Of a stretch of 58,003 bases of DNA, positions 8,731 through 17,541 are shown one piece after another (position 1 is the stretch's first letter; each line of letters opens with the position of its first letter). Under the pieces are notes generated by a model that saw only the letters and a list, made by a program, of their open reading frames with translations, was not told where the DNA came from and searched no databases. The stretch comes from Pseudonocardia sp. (GTDB lineage: Bacteria > Actinomycetota > Actinomycetes > Mycobacteriales > Pseudonocardiaceae), in NCBI GenBank assembly GCA_030451825.1, contig JAKDNL010000002.1, positions 1 to 58,003 on the forward strand. Direction: 5' to 3'. Both the position numbers and the translations under genes were made by a program.

Positions 8731-9555
8731 CTACCGCAGCAGCGCGCCGGCGTCCACCGGGAGGGTGGCGCCGGTGACGTAGCGGGCGCCGTCGGAGACC
8801 AGGAACAGCACCGCCTTGCTCACGTCCGCGGGCTCGACCCAGGGCACGGGGAGGGCGTTGTTGCCCGCGAAGGCCTCCCGGACGTCGTCCAGCCCTGGAT
8901 CGTCGAGGTCGGGACGGAAGGTCCGGAAGGTCCCCTCGTTCATGATCATCGGAGTGTTCACGGCGGTGGGGTGCACGAGGTTGACCCGGATCGACTGGTG
9001 GGCGTGCTCCAGCGCGAGCGTGCGCATCAGGCCGGTCAGCCCGTGCTTGGCCGCGGTGTAGTGCACCAGGTTGCGGATGCCCCGCAGCCCGCCGACCGAG
9101 CTCGTCAGCACGATGGCGCCCCCGCCCGCCATGTGTGGGATCGCGGCGGCACAGGTGTTCCAGGCGCCGGTGTGGTTGGTGTCCAGGACGTTACGCCAGG
9201 CTTCGTCCGACAGGCCGCGCTCGACCCCGCCGTAGCCGGAGATGCCCGCGTTGGCCACGACGGCATCGAGCCTGCCGAACTCGGCCACGCCGCCGTCGAC
9301 CGCCGCCCGGACCGCCGCCGAGTCGCGGACGTCGGCGATCGCGGCGTGGCAGCGCCGATCGTGCTTCTCGACCAGCCGGACCGTCTCGGCGAGGTCGTCC
9401 GGTGTGGACATCGGATAAGTGACGGTGTCGATCTGGGCGCAGATGTCCAACGCGATCACGTCCGCACCCGCCTCGGCGAGGTGGACGGCATGGCTGCGGC
9501 CCTGGCCGCGGGCCGCGCCGGTGACCAGCGCGACCCGCCCGGCCAGGTCGCTCAC
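8731..9555 (-). CDS. mycofactocin-coupled type SDR
   Basis: A 274-aa short-chain dehydrogenase. It carries [14 protein letters not shown], the insertion [22 protein letters not shown] that marks the mycofactocin-dependent family, the active-site YTAAKHG and the LFRPDL-type segment written here as FRTFRPDLDDPG. In that family the cofactor NAD is not released and mycofactocin is the electron carrier. A carveol/borneol-type secondary alcohol is plausible but not shown. The GTG start overlaps the stop of the aldehyde dehydrogenase (GTGA). Last gene of the P450 operon. Confidence 0.9.
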   Translation of the reverse strand: MSDLAGRVALVTGAARGQGRSHAVHLAEAGADVIALDICAQIDTVTYPMSTPDDLAETVRLVEKHDRRCHAAIADVRDSAAVRAAVDGGVAEFGRLDAVVANAGISGYGGVERGLSDEAWRNVLDTNHTGAWNTCAAAIPHMAGGGAIVLTSSVGGLRGIRNLVHYTAAKHGLTGLMRTLALEHAHQSIRVNLVHPTAVNTPMIMNEGTFRTFRPDLDDPGLDDVREAFAGNNALPVPWVEPADVSKAVLFLVSDGARYVTGATLPVDAGALLR

Positions 9556-10994
9556 CGGTAGGGCCCCACGACCTTGGTCTGCAGGTAGCCCTGGATCGCC
9601 TCCGGGCCCGCCTCCTGACCGATCCCGGACTGCTTCCAGCCCGCGAGGGGCACGTGGAAGTCGGTGATGTGGGTGTTGATGTTGAGGGTGCCCGCGCGGA
9701 TCTTGAGCGCAATCGCCTCCGCTCGCCCGATGTCCGGGCTGAAGACCGCCGAGCCGAGGCCGTAGATCGTGTCGTTCGCGATGGCCACCGCCTCGTCGTC
9801 GGTGTCGTAGGCGAGCACCGAGAGCACCGGGCCGAAGACCTCGTCCCGGGCGATCGCCTGGTCCGGCCGTACACCGCTGACAACGGTCGGCTCGACGTAC
9901 CAGCCGCGGTCCAGGCCCGCGGGCCGTCGCCCGCCGGTCGTGATCGTGTTCCCGGCAGCGCGAGCACCTTCGACGAAGCCCTCCACCCGGGTGCGCTGCC
10001 GCTCGGCGACCAGCGGGCCGATCTCGGTGGTCTCGTCGAACGGGTCGCCCACCTTCTGTGCGGCCATCGCGGACGTCACGGCGTCGACGATCTCCCGCTC
10101 CCGGCTGCGGGGGGCCAGCAGCCGAGAGTTGGAGATGCAGATCTGTCCGTTGTTCTGGCAGACCCCGAAGACGATCTCGGGCAGCGCGGTGTCGAGGTCG
10201 ACGTCGTCGAGCAGCACGGCCGCGGACTTCCCGCCGAGCTCCAGGCTCAGCCGCGTGAGGGTCGGCGCGGCATCGGCCATGATCGTGCGCCCCGCCGCCG
10301 TGCTGCCGGTGAAGGCGATCTTGTCCACGCCTGGGTGCTGGACCAGGTACCGCCCGGTCTCCCTGCCGCCCTGGACGATGTTGACGACGCCCGGTGGGAT
10401 GTCCGCCGCCTCGAGGGCCTCGGCCAAGTGGTAGGCCGACAGCGGTGACTCCGGCGCGGGTTTGAGGACCACCGTGCAACCGGTCAGCAGGGCAGGCGCC
10501 AGCTTGTACATCGCGAGGAACAACGGCCCGTTCCACGGCACGATCGCACCCACGACGCCGATCGGCTGCTTGTGCACCCGCCAGGACCCGACCATGCCTG
10601 CGCGCTCTTCGGTCAGCTCGAGCGACTCGGCCAGGTCGGCGTAGTACTCGAGCATCATGACCGGGCCCGGCGCCTGGCCCGCGCGGGCGTAGCTGATCAC
10701 CGAGCCCATCTCGGCGGTGATCGTCGTCGCGGTCTCGCCGACCCGTTCGGTCAGTGCCTTGGCCAGGTCGCGCATGTGCGCGGCGCGCTGTGCGGGGGTG
10801 AGCAAGGGCCAGTCGGTCTCGTCGAACGCCCGGCGAGCAGCGGCCACCGCGGCGTCGACGTCGGCTGGGGCGGCCTCGGGAACCGAGCCGACGACCTCCT
10901 CGGTGCTCGGGGAGATCACCTCGATGCGGGCGTCTGTCGACGGGGCGAGCCAGCCGCCGTCGATGAAGAAGGAATCACGGACATTGGTAGACAA
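9552..10994 (-). CDS. aldehyde dehydrogenase
   Basis: A 480-aa NAD-dependent aldehyde dehydrogenase. Visible motifs are PWNGPLF, the FTGSTAAG cofactor site, the catalytic Glu in LELGGKSA and the catalytic Cys in NNGQICISNSR. It converts an aldehyde to a carboxylate, fitting between alcohol oxidation and CoA activation. The only suitable start is TTG at 10994, with GGGAGA upstream, so expression may be weak. It is one of two aldehyde dehydrogenases in this operon, 12 bp downstream of the other. Confidence 0.9.
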   Translation of the reverse strand: MSTNVRDSFFIDGGWLAPSTDARIEVISPSTEEVVGSVPEAAPADVDAAVAAARRAFDETDWPLLTPAQRAAHMRDLAKALTERVGETATTITAEMGSVISYARAGQAPGPVMMLEYYADLAESLELTEERAGMVGSWRVHKQPIGVVGAIVPWNGPLFLAMYKLAPALLTGCTVVLKPAPESPLSAYHLAEALEAADIPPGVVNIVQGGRETGRYLVQHPGVDKIAFTGSTAAGRTIMADAAPTLTRLSLELGGKSAAVLLDDVDLDTALPEIVFGVCQNNGQICISNSRLLAPRSREREIVDAVTSAMAAQKVGDPFDETTEIGPLVAERQRTRVEGFVEGARAAGNTITTGGRRPAGLDRGWYVEPTVVSGVRPDQAIARDEVFGPVLSVLAYDTDDEAVAIANDTIYGLGSAVFSPDIGRAEAIALKIRAGTLNINTHITDFHVPLAGWKQSGIGQEAGPEAIQGYLQTKVVGPYR

Positions 10995-11006
10995 CTCTGT
11001 CTCCCG

Positions 11007-12467
11007 TCAGCCTGCGCGGAACGCGATGGACTTGGGCTGGGCGAACTCGAGCAGGCCGGTGAGGCCGTGCTCGGCCCCGACGCCGGAGGCGCCCCAGCCG
11101 GTGATGGGGGCGGCGAGGTCGGGGGCGGTGCCGCCGCCGTTGATGCGGACCGAGCCGGTCCGCAGCCGTCGGGCGATCTCCCAGGCCTTGCCCGTGTCGG
11201 CGCTGACCACCCCTCCGGAGAGGCCGAAGCGGGAGTCGTTGGCGATCGCCACGGCCTGGTCGTCGGAGTCGAAGGGCAGCACGACGGCGACCGGACCGAA
11301 GATCTCCTCCTGGGCCACCCGCGCCTTCGGGGAGACCCCGTGGATCACGGTGGGGCGGTAGAAGAACCCGTCCCGGTCGACCGGTTTGCCGCCGCAGACG
11401 ACCTCGCCGCCCTCCTCGGCGCCGATCCGGACGTAGTCGGCGACCCGCCGCCGTTGGGCCTCGGAGACCAGCGGGCCCATCGTCGTGCCCGGCTCGGCGG
11501 GATCGCCGATCACGGCAGCCTCTGCCCGGGTGGCGAGCGCGTCGAGGAAGTCGTCGACCAGCGCACGGTGCACGACGTGTCGGGTCAGGAGCACACAGCC
11601 CTGACCTGCGTGCAGGGTGAAGCTGGCGAAGGCGATGTCCGCCGCGTGCTGCACGTCCGCGTCCTCGCGGACCACGAGCGCGGACTTGCCCCCGAGCTCC
11701 AGGACGACCGGCTTGAGCGAGTCCGCGGCCGCCCGCATGACGGCGCTGCCGGTGCGGTCGGAGCCGGTGAAGCTGATCATGTCGACCCGCGGGTCGGTGA
11801 CCAACCGCTCGCCGACCTCGGGACCGCCCGTGACGACGTTGAGCACCCCGGGCGGGAGGCCCGCCTCGGCCGCGGCCGCGCCCAGGACGAGGCCTTCCAG
11901 CGGGGTCAGCGGCGAGGGCTTGAGGATCGCGGTGTTGCCCAGCGCGAGTGCCGGGCCGAGCTTGGACAGGTTGAGGAAGAGCGGGAAGTTGAACGGCGTG
12001 ATCAGCCCGACGACGCCGAGCGGCTCGTGCACCAGGGCCGTCCCGCCGAGCACCGAGCCCGCACCGACCTTCAGGGGTGTCACCGAGTCCAACTCGCCCG
12101 CCGCCAGGTCGACGGCGTGGCTGAACCGCCCGAAGCCCAGCCCGAAGTGGGTGCTCTCGACCAGCCACGGCAGCGCGCCGGACTCGGCGGTGATCACGCG
12201 CGCCAGCTCTGTGCGGTGCGCGTCGAGCACCTCGACGAACCGGCGCAGCAGCCTGCCACGTTCGGCCTGGGGCATCCGTGGCCACGGGCCCTCGTCGTAC
12301 GCGCGGCGGGCGGCGACGACCGCGGCGTCGAGATCCGTCGCCGTGCCCTCCGGGACCGTGCCGACCACGGCGGCCGTGGCCGGGTTGACCACCGCGGTGG
12401 TCGCTCCGGCGGACGTCCGCCAGCCGCCGTCGACGAAGAGGCCGTCGTAGGTCGTGCGCACCTCCAT
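11007..12467 (-). CDS. aldehyde dehydrogenase
   Basis: A 486-aa aldehyde dehydrogenase of a different subgroup from its neighbour. It shows TPFNFPLFLNLSKLGPAL, FTGSDRTG, the Glu motif LELGGKSAL and a catalytic Cys in HAGQGCVLLTR. The start ATG overlaps the P450 stop (TGATG). Two non-identical aldehyde dehydrogenases in one operon suggest two aldehydes in the pathway, or a bifunctional substrate. Confidence 0.9.
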   Translation of the reverse strand: MEVRTTYDGLFVDGGWRTSAGATTAVVNPATAAVVGTVPEGTATDLDAAVVAARRAYDEGPWPRMPQAERGRLLRRFVEVLDAHRTELARVITAESGALPWLVESTHFGLGFGRFSHAVDLAAGELDSVTPLKVGAGSVLGGTALVHEPLGVVGLITPFNFPLFLNLSKLGPALALGNTAILKPSPLTPLEGLVLGAAAAEAGLPPGVLNVVTGGPEVGERLVTDPRVDMISFTGSDRTGSAVMRAAADSLKPVVLELGGKSALVVREDADVQHAADIAFASFTLHAGQGCVLLTRHVVHRALVDDFLDALATRAEAAVIGDPAEPGTTMGPLVSEAQRRRVADYVRIGAEEGGEVVCGGKPVDRDGFFYRPTVIHGVSPKARVAQEEIFGPVAVVLPFDSDDQAVAIANDSRFGLSGGVVSADTGKAWEIARRLRTGSVRINGGGTAPDLAAPITGWGASGVGAEHGLTGLLEFAQPKSIAFRAG

Positions 12468-13681
12468 CAGGCCGTCCAGGTCAGTGACAGCGAGTCGAGG
12501 CCGTTGACCTGGTTCATGTGCCGGGTCGGCGTGGTGCCCGGCGTGATCGAGTAGTGCGGGATGCGCGCGTGGAACTCCTCCAGCACGATCTTGAGCTCGA
12601 GCCGCGCGAGGTGGGAGCCGACGCAGCGGTGCGGACCCACGCCGAACGTCAGGTGCCGGTTCGCGTCCCGGGAGAAGTCGATCTCCTCGGGGTCGGTGAA
12701 CTGGGCGGGGTCCCGGTTCGCGGCGATGGAGTTGATGAGCACCCGGTCCTCGGCCTTGACGGGGCAGCCGCTCAGCTCCACGTCCTCGGTGACGCCGCGG
12801 CCGATCATGATGACCGGCTCGTAGCGGAGGAACTCCTCCACGGCGCGTGGGATGACGGTCGGGTCGTCGAGGATCTGCTGTCGCAGGTCCGGGCGCTGCG
12901 CGAGGTGCTGGAACATGAACGACATGGCCGAGGTGACGGTGTCCAGCCCGCCGAGGAACAGCAGGAAGACCATGTAGAGCATGTCCTCGGGGTCGATCGG
13001 CTCATCGTCGACCACGGCGTCCAACAGGGCGCTCATGATGTCGTCCTGCGGGTCCGCCCGGCGGGCCTCGATCAGGTCCGCCAGGTACTTCAGGGTCCGC
13101 TGCTGGGCTTCGCCCGCGGACATCGCCGTGTCCCCGGCGTGGGCTTGGTGGTTGATCAGCGTGGCCCAGGTGTGGAAGCTCTCGGTGTCCTCGACCGGCA
13201 GGCCCATCATCTCGACGAAGATCGTCGTCGGGAGCGGCGCCGCGAAGTCCCGGACGAAGTCGCACTCGCTCTTCGCGTGGAACTGGTCGATCAGCATCCC
13301 GCAGAGCCTGCGGATCTTCGGCTCGAGCGCGTTGATGTTGCGGGGGGAGAAGGCCTTCGCGATCAGGCCGCGGAACTTCGCGTGATCCGGCGGGTCGGTC
13401 TCCAGTGGGGGCAGCGAGCGGTGCTTGCCGCCTGCCGGGATCCGGGCGCCCTTCGCACTGGTGAAGACGACCGGGTTCTGCATGATCGCCCGGGCGTCCT
13501 CGTAGTCCGAGACCACCCAGAAGCCGTCGTGGACGTCGCTGTGGCCGACCGGGCACTGTTCGCGCATGGCGGTGGACACCGCGAACGGGTCCGCCCCGAG
13601 CCGGGCGTCGTGATGGTCGAAGTGTTCGACGAAGTGGTCGACGAGGGCTGCGTCCATCGTCGTGGCGGGGCGTGTGTCCAT
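12467..13681 (-). CDS. cytochrome P450
   Basis: A 404-aa soluble bacterial P450. It has the I-helix oxygen-activation motif as GGLDT, the ExxR motif in EEFLRYEP and the haem-thiolate motif FGVGPHRCVG (Cys about 353). ATG at 13681 is preceded by GGAGG at 8 bp. It heads a four-gene leftward operon with two aldehyde dehydrogenases and a mycofactocin-type SDR, fitting hydroxylation of a hydrocarbon followed by stepwise oxidation. No reductase is adjacent. The ferredoxin at 24.15 kb, behind the same type of operator, is the likely electron donor. Confidence 0.93.
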   Translation of the reverse strand: MDTRPATTMDAALVDHFVEHFDHHDARLGADPFAVSTAMREQCPVGHSDVHDGFWVVSDYEDARAIMQNPVVFTSAKGARIPAGGKHRSLPPLETDPPDHAKFRGLIAKAFSPRNINALEPKIRRLCGMLIDQFHAKSECDFVRDFAAPLPTTIFVEMMGLPVEDTESFHTWATLINHQAHAGDTAMSAGEAQQRTLKYLADLIEARRADPQDDIMSALLDAVVDDEPIDPEDMLYMVFLLFLGGLDTVTSAMSFMFQHLAQRPDLRQQILDDPTVIPRAVEEFLRYEPVIMIGRGVTEDVELSGCPVKAEDRVLINSIAANRDPAQFTDPEEIDFSRDANRHLTFGVGPHRCVGSHLARLELKIVLEEFHARIPHYSITPGTTPTRHMNQVNGLDSLSLTWTA

Positions 13682-13740
13682 GCCGCATCCTCCGGGTTCG
13701 GGTCGACCGCCGTGGTCGCGGGTCGATGGTTCCCGGGCGT

Positions 13741-13758
13741 CGTTATCGCGTGCGTTAC
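13741..13758 (-). promoter_or_regulatory. direct-repeat operator, leftward copy B
   Basis: CGTTAT - 6 bp - CGTTAC on the plus strand, facing the P450 operon, 59 bp upstream of its ATG. Same 12-bp period as the other seven sites. Confidence 0.62.
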
Positions 13759-13796
13759 GACCGGCCGTCCGGCCGTCGCACCCCGCTCGACCTCCG

Positions 13797-13814
13797 TTAA
13801 CGCGGCTCGTAACG
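13797..13814 (+). promoter_or_regulatory. direct-repeat operator, rightward copy B
   Basis: TTAACG - 6 bp - GTAACG facing the ABC transporter operon. The gene starts 127 bp further on, so this unit would have a longer leader than the others. A weak TAGCTT lies 11 bp after the second half-site and could be a -10 element. Confidence 0.6.
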
Positions 13815-13941
13815 CGAGCCTGCGTAGCTTCGCCGCCCAGCACGGCAAGGGCGACGTGCTCCGCGTTGCGAGGGTGGGTGAGGCCCACCTCGGGAGCCGA
13901 CCCGTCCCCGTTCCGTCACCGAGACCAAAGGGAGTGTTGCA

Positions 13942-14811
13942 GTGGCGACACTGGACGAGCTCGGCACCGGCAGCCTTCCCGCCGCCGGTTCGGCGAGGAT
14001 CACTGTGAGTGGGTTGGAGCGCCATTTCGAGACCCCGGACGGCCTGCTCCAGGCACTGGGGCCATTGGATCTGGAGGTCCGCGACGGCGAGTTCCTCTGC
14101 ATCGTCGGCCCCTCGGGGTGCGGGAAGTCGACGTTCCTCCGCGTCGCGGCCGGTCTGCTGGACCCGACCGGCGGGGAGATGACCGTCGAGCGCGGCGGCA
14201 CCGGTCCGCTGTCGGCGATGGTCTTCCAGGACTACAGCATCTTTCCCTGGAAGACCGTGGAGCAGAACGTGGGCTTCGGGCTGGAGGTCGGCGGCCGCGC
14301 TCCCGCTGACGCGGACGCGCGGACCGAGTACTGGCTCGAGCGGCTGGGCCTGGCGCAGTTCCGGCGGAGCTACCCGAGCGAGCTGTCCGGCGGCATGCGG
14401 CAGCGGGTGTCGATCGCCCGGGCGCTCGTCGTCGAGCCGGAGATCCTGCTGATGGACGAGCCGTTCGCGGCGCTCGACGCCCAGCTCCGGATGCTGATGC
14501 AGGACGAGCTGCTCGCGCTCTGGCAGGAGCACCGGCGCACCGTCGTGTTCATCACCCACAACCTCGACGAGGCGGTGCTGTTGGGCGACCGGGTGATCGT
14601 GATGAGCCGCAGGCCCGGCCGGATCGTCGGCGAGTTCGAGGTGCCGTTCACCCGGCCCCGCACCGCCGACCTGCGGGGCAGCGGGGAGTTCGCCGCCCTG
14701 GAACAGGAGATCTGGGTGAACCTGCGCTCGGAGGCCTACGGAGCCGCAGTACCTGAACCCGAACGGCCTGTGGTTCCCGCCGCACGGGGACTGTTCCGGA
14801 GGAACCGATGA
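13942..14811 (+). CDS. ABC transporter ATP-binding protein, NitT/TauT type
   Basis: A 289-aa ATPase of the nitrate/sulfonate/taurine importer family. Walker A GPSGCGKST is at about 56-64, the Q-loop is FQDYSIFPW, the signature LSGGMRQR is near 149 and Walker B ILLMDEP is near 168, followed by the H-loop in VVFITHNLDEA. The GTG start has AAGGGAG upstream. It powers the permease encoded next, whose ATG overlaps this stop. In catabolic clusters this transporter family also imports aromatic acids and other carboxylates, so the substrate need not be a sulfonate. Confidence 0.92.
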   Translation: MATLDELGTGSLPAAGSARITVSGLERHFETPDGLLQALGPLDLEVRDGEFLCIVGPSGCGKSTFLRVAAGLLDPTGGEMTVERGGTGPLSAMVFQDYSIFPWKTVEQNVGFGLEVGGRAPADADARTEYWLERLGLAQFRRSYPSELSGGMRQRVSIARALVVEPEILLMDEPFAALDAQLRMLMQDELLALWQEHRRTVVFITHNLDEAVLLGDRVIVMSRRPGRIVGEFEVPFTRPRTADLRGSGEFAALEQEIWVNLRSEAYGAAVPEPERPVVPAARGLFRRNR

Positions 14812-15698
14812 CCACCACGAATTACCGGCCCGCGGCACCGACCTCACCGCCGGCCGTGAGCCGCGACCGGATCGTCTTCACACCGAAGGTCTCGCTCGCC
14901 GACCGGCACCGCCGGAACACGCGGGGGCGGCAGATCGACAACGCCCTGCGCTTCGGTGTACCGATCGGCCTGCTGGTTGTCTGGCAGCTCGCGGCGATGC
15001 TCGACCTGTTCGATCGACGGTTCTTCCCGTCGCCGGGTGACGTTATGGCGTCCCTCGACACCGCCGTCAGCACCGGGGTCCTTCAGGAGGCGGCGCTGGT
15101 CAGCACCTACCGGCTGGTCTTCGCGTTCGTTGCCGGAGCGCTCGCCGGACTGGTGATGGGCTTCCTGCTCGGCCGGATCCGGCGCCTGAACGTCGCCCTC
15201 GACCCGATCATCAGCGCCCTCTACACGGTGCCGAAGCTCGCGATGCTGCCGATCCTGCTGCTCATCTTCGGCCTGTCCGACCTGCCGATCCTGGTGCTGA
15301 TCGCCGCCAGCGTGTTCTTCATCGTCGTCATCTCTACGACCGCGGCGGTCACGACGGTGCAGAAGCATTACATGGAACCCGCCCAGTGCTTCGGAGCGAC
15401 CCGGCTGCAGACGCTACGCCACGTCATCCTGCCCGCCTCGCTGCCGTCGGTATTCGTGGCCTTGCGGCTCGCCGCGGGCAACGCGGTTCTGGTGCTGATC
15501 GGCATCGAGTTCGTCCAAGGCGGCGCGGGCATGGGATATCTGATCTGGAACTCCTGGCAGCTGTTCGACGTGGGCCGGATGTATGTAGGAGTCGTGCTGG
15601 TCGCGGTCTTCGGTGTGCTCTTCCAGGCCCTCATTACCGGCCTCGGCCGCGTGCTTACCCCGTGGACGCGCCGTGGCGGCGCAGGGACCACGGTCTGA
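14808..15698 (+). CDS. ABC transporter permease, NitT/TauT type
   Basis: A 296-aa inner-membrane protein with about six hydrophobic segments after an unusually long, polar N-terminal region of some 45 residues. The BPD_transp_1 coupling loop is seen as EPAQCFGATRLQTLRHVILPASLP (EAA-type motif). It forms the membrane channel with the preceding ATPase, overlapping it by ATGA. The binding protein gene follows after 53 bp. Confidence 0.92.
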   Translation: MTTTNYRPAAPTSPPAVSRDRIVFTPKVSLADRHRRNTRGRQIDNALRFGVPIGLLVVWQLAAMLDLFDRRFFPSPGDVMASLDTAVSTGVLQEAALVSTYRLVFAFVAGALAGLVMGFLLGRIRRLNVALDPIISALYTVPKLAMLPILLLIFGLSDLPILVLIAASVFFIVVISTTAAVTTVQKHYMEPAQCFGATRLQTLRHVILPASLPSVFVALRLAAGNAVLVLIGIEFVQGGAGMGYLIWNSWQLFDVGRMYVGVVLVAVFGVLFQALITGLGRVLTPWTRRGGAGTTV

Positions 15699-15751
15699 TT
15701 TAACCACCGTCTGGTACGTCGCTCCTCACCTCGAGACAGGGGAACAAATTC

Positions 15752-16858
15752 ATGACCACGGACAACGCCGTCCGCCGGAAGCGCAGACCATTCCGTACGA
15801 CCGTCGCCGTAACGGTCGCAGCGCTGGCGTTCATCACCGCAGCGTGCGGAACAGGGGGAACGTCGTCGAGGGGGGAGGCGTCGGGAGACGTCTTCGCTCC
15901 CACCGGCGACCCGTTGGCGCCGCGGCCATTGCCGGAGAAGGAGAAGGTAGTCATCGGTATCGGCGACCAACTCGAGGTCTACGCACAGTTCATGTTGGCG
16001 GAGGCCTACGGCGAGTTCGCCAAGGAGAACCTTGAGATCCAGGCCGAGAACATCCCCGAATCCGATAAGATGCCGCTGCTGGCCCAGGGGCGGATGGACC
16101 TTGGGTTCGTGGCGATGACCGCGGGGCTGCTCAACTCCATGGCAAGTGACACCGGCGTGAAATGGGCCTTTCCCGGCTCGGCCTACGGGCCCGAGTCCCA
16201 GCAGGGCTACTGGTTCAACAGAACCGCCTTCCCGAACGGGGTCTCCGCCTCGGAGATGAAGGGCAAGACGGTCCTGACGCCCTCGGGTAGCGCGTCGATC
16301 TCGGCCTACTATCTGTGGCAGTGGATCCAGAAGAACGACCCGTCAATCCAGTTCGGCGACGTCGAGTTCAAGATGATGAAGCCGACCGAGATCGCGATCG
16401 CGATGACCAACGGCGCCGCCGACGTCGCCCAGGTGACTTCTCCCGGCTCGGCGCTGCTGGCCACGGACCCGTGCTGCGAGTTCGTCGACACCGGCTTCCC
16501 GCGCACTGCGCTGATCGGCTATGTGGGCAGCAAGGACTTCCTGGAAGAGCGGCCGGCGGTCGCGATGGCCTTCTTCCGGGCCGTCGCGCGCACGCAGAGG
16601 CAGTACCTGCAGGGTGACTACCACGCCAACCCCGAGGTGGCGCAGAAACTTGCCCAGCAGATGGGCATCACCACCGAGAAGCTGCAGAGCCTGCCCACGC
16701 TCCTGTTCGATCCGAACTTCCCGCTGGGCACCGAGCACCTCGCCGCCCAGCAGTACTGGCGGGACCTCGGGCTGTTGAACTACCCGACAAACCTCACCAC
16801 GGAGCCGGGCTACGACCCCGGGTCGGTCGACACGCGCACCACGGCCCCGGGCGCCTGA
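15752..16858 (+). CDS. ABC transporter substrate-binding lipoprotein
   Basis: A 368-aa NMT1/SsuA-like periplasmic-type binding protein. An Arg/Lys-rich start and a hydrophobic stretch lead to a lipobox ending at Cys32 (ITAAC), so it is a lipoprotein on the outer face of the membrane. It delivers substrate to the permease and ATPase upstream. The family binds sulfonates, nitrate, pyrimidines or aromatic acids; specificity cannot be read here. A perfect GC-rich palindrome follows its stop. Confidence 0.9.
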   Translation: MTTDNAVRRKRRPFRTTVAVTVAALAFITAACGTGGTSSRGEASGDVFAPTGDPLAPRPLPEKEKVVIGIGDQLEVYAQFMLAEAYGEFAKENLEIQAENIPESDKMPLLAQGRMDLGFVAMTAGLLNSMASDTGVKWAFPGSAYGPESQQGYWFNRTAFPNGVSASEMKGKTVLTPSGSASISAYYLWQWIQKNDPSIQFGDVEFKMMKPTEIAIAMTNGAADVAQVTSPGSALLATDPCCEFVDTGFPRTALIGYVGSKDFLEERPAVAMAFFRAVARTQRQYLQGDYHANPEVAQKLAQQMGITTEKLQSLPTLLFDPNFPLGTEHLAAQQYWRDLGLLNYPTNLTTEPGYDPGSVDTRTTAPGA

Positions 16859-16861
16859 TCG

Positions 16862-16880
16862 CACCCCGCGCGCGGGGGTG
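16862..16880 (+). terminator. GC-rich hairpin after the transporter operon
   Basis: CCCC-GCGCGC-GGGG is a perfect 14-bp palindrome, extended by CA/TG on the outside, 4 bp after the binding-protein stop. There is no T-run, so it may slow rather than end transcription before the flavin reductase 40 bp on. Confidence 0.35.
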
Positions 16881-16921
16881 GCCTCACGGCCTCCCCGGCG
16901 GCCCGCATCGGAGGGATTCCC

Positions 16922-17435
16922 GTGCTCGACCCGCTCGAACCGATCGACGACGGAGCGGCGCTCCGCCGGACCTACGGCTGCTTCCCGACCGGGGTGGCCG
17001 CGGTGTGCGGGCTCGTGGCCGGTGCGCCCGACGGCATGGCGGCCGGCTCGTTCACCTCGGTATCGCTCGACCCGCCGCTCGTCTCGGTGTGCGTGCAGAA
17101 CTCCTCGTCGACCTGGCCGCGCCTGCGCGCGCTGGCCCGGCTCGGCGTCAGCGTCCTCGCCGAGACGCACGACCGTGCGTGTACCGCCCTGTCCCGCAAA
17201 GGGGGTGACCATTTCGAGAGTGTGTCCTGGGATGCCACTGGGGACGGCGCGATACTTGTCCACGGCGCCACGGCGCCACGGCGCCACGGCGTGGCTCGAC
17301 TGCGAGCTGCACGATGAGATCCCCGCGGGCGACCACACGATGGTCCTGCTGCGCGTGCTCGGCACGCGGACCGATCCGGCGACACCGCCGCTGGTCTTCC
17401 ACGGCAGTCGCTTCCGGCTCCTCGCGGCGGGCTGA
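16922..17435 (+). pseudogene. flavin reductase domain protein, frame broken by an 8-bp repeat
   Basis: The first 115 or so codons encode a flavin-reductase-like (FMN-binding split barrel) protein: TYGCFPTGVAAVCG, the GSFTSVSLDPPLVSVCV strand and HFESVSW. The frame then fails inside four tandem copies of CCACGGCG (17260-17291). With two copies the frame would run on to a typical C-terminus containing AWLDCELHDEIPAGDH and ending at 17435, about 165 aa in all. Such reductases supply FMNH2 to monooxygenases like the one at 212-1534. The GTG start has GGAGGG upstream. It is off in this sequence, and slippage could restore it. Confidence 0.85.
17260..17291 (+). repeat. 4 x CCACGGCG tandem repeat
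   Basis: Four perfect copies of an 8-bp unit lie inside the flavin reductase gene. Because 8 is not a multiple of 3, each gain or loss changes the frame. Two or five copies are in frame; four are not. This is the geometry of a slipped-strand contingency locus, though a one-off duplication is also possible. Confidence 0.9.
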
Positions 17436-17456
17436 CGCCCCTCGACGCGTCACGCG

Positions 17457-17474
17457 ATAACGCCGGCGATAACG
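17457..17474 (+). promoter_or_regulatory. direct-repeat operator, copy D
   Basis: ATAACG - 6 bp - ATAACG facing the broken CoA-transferase, 67 bp before its GTG, and the regulator gene behind it. A single copy with no leftward partner, in keeping with genes on only one side. It is the only recognisable operator upstream of the regulator gene, so the regulator may control itself. Confidence 0.6.
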
Positions 17475-17541
17475 GCCCGATGTGAGGCTGGGCGTGCCGG
17501 CACCGACGACGGCGCCGGTCGACACCGTGGGAGGGACTCTC

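Noticed and set aside
13815-13941. Riboswitch in the long leader of the ABC operon
   Set aside because: A GAGG-TGGG / CCCACCTC hairpin is present but the conserved core of no riboswitch class I know could be matched.
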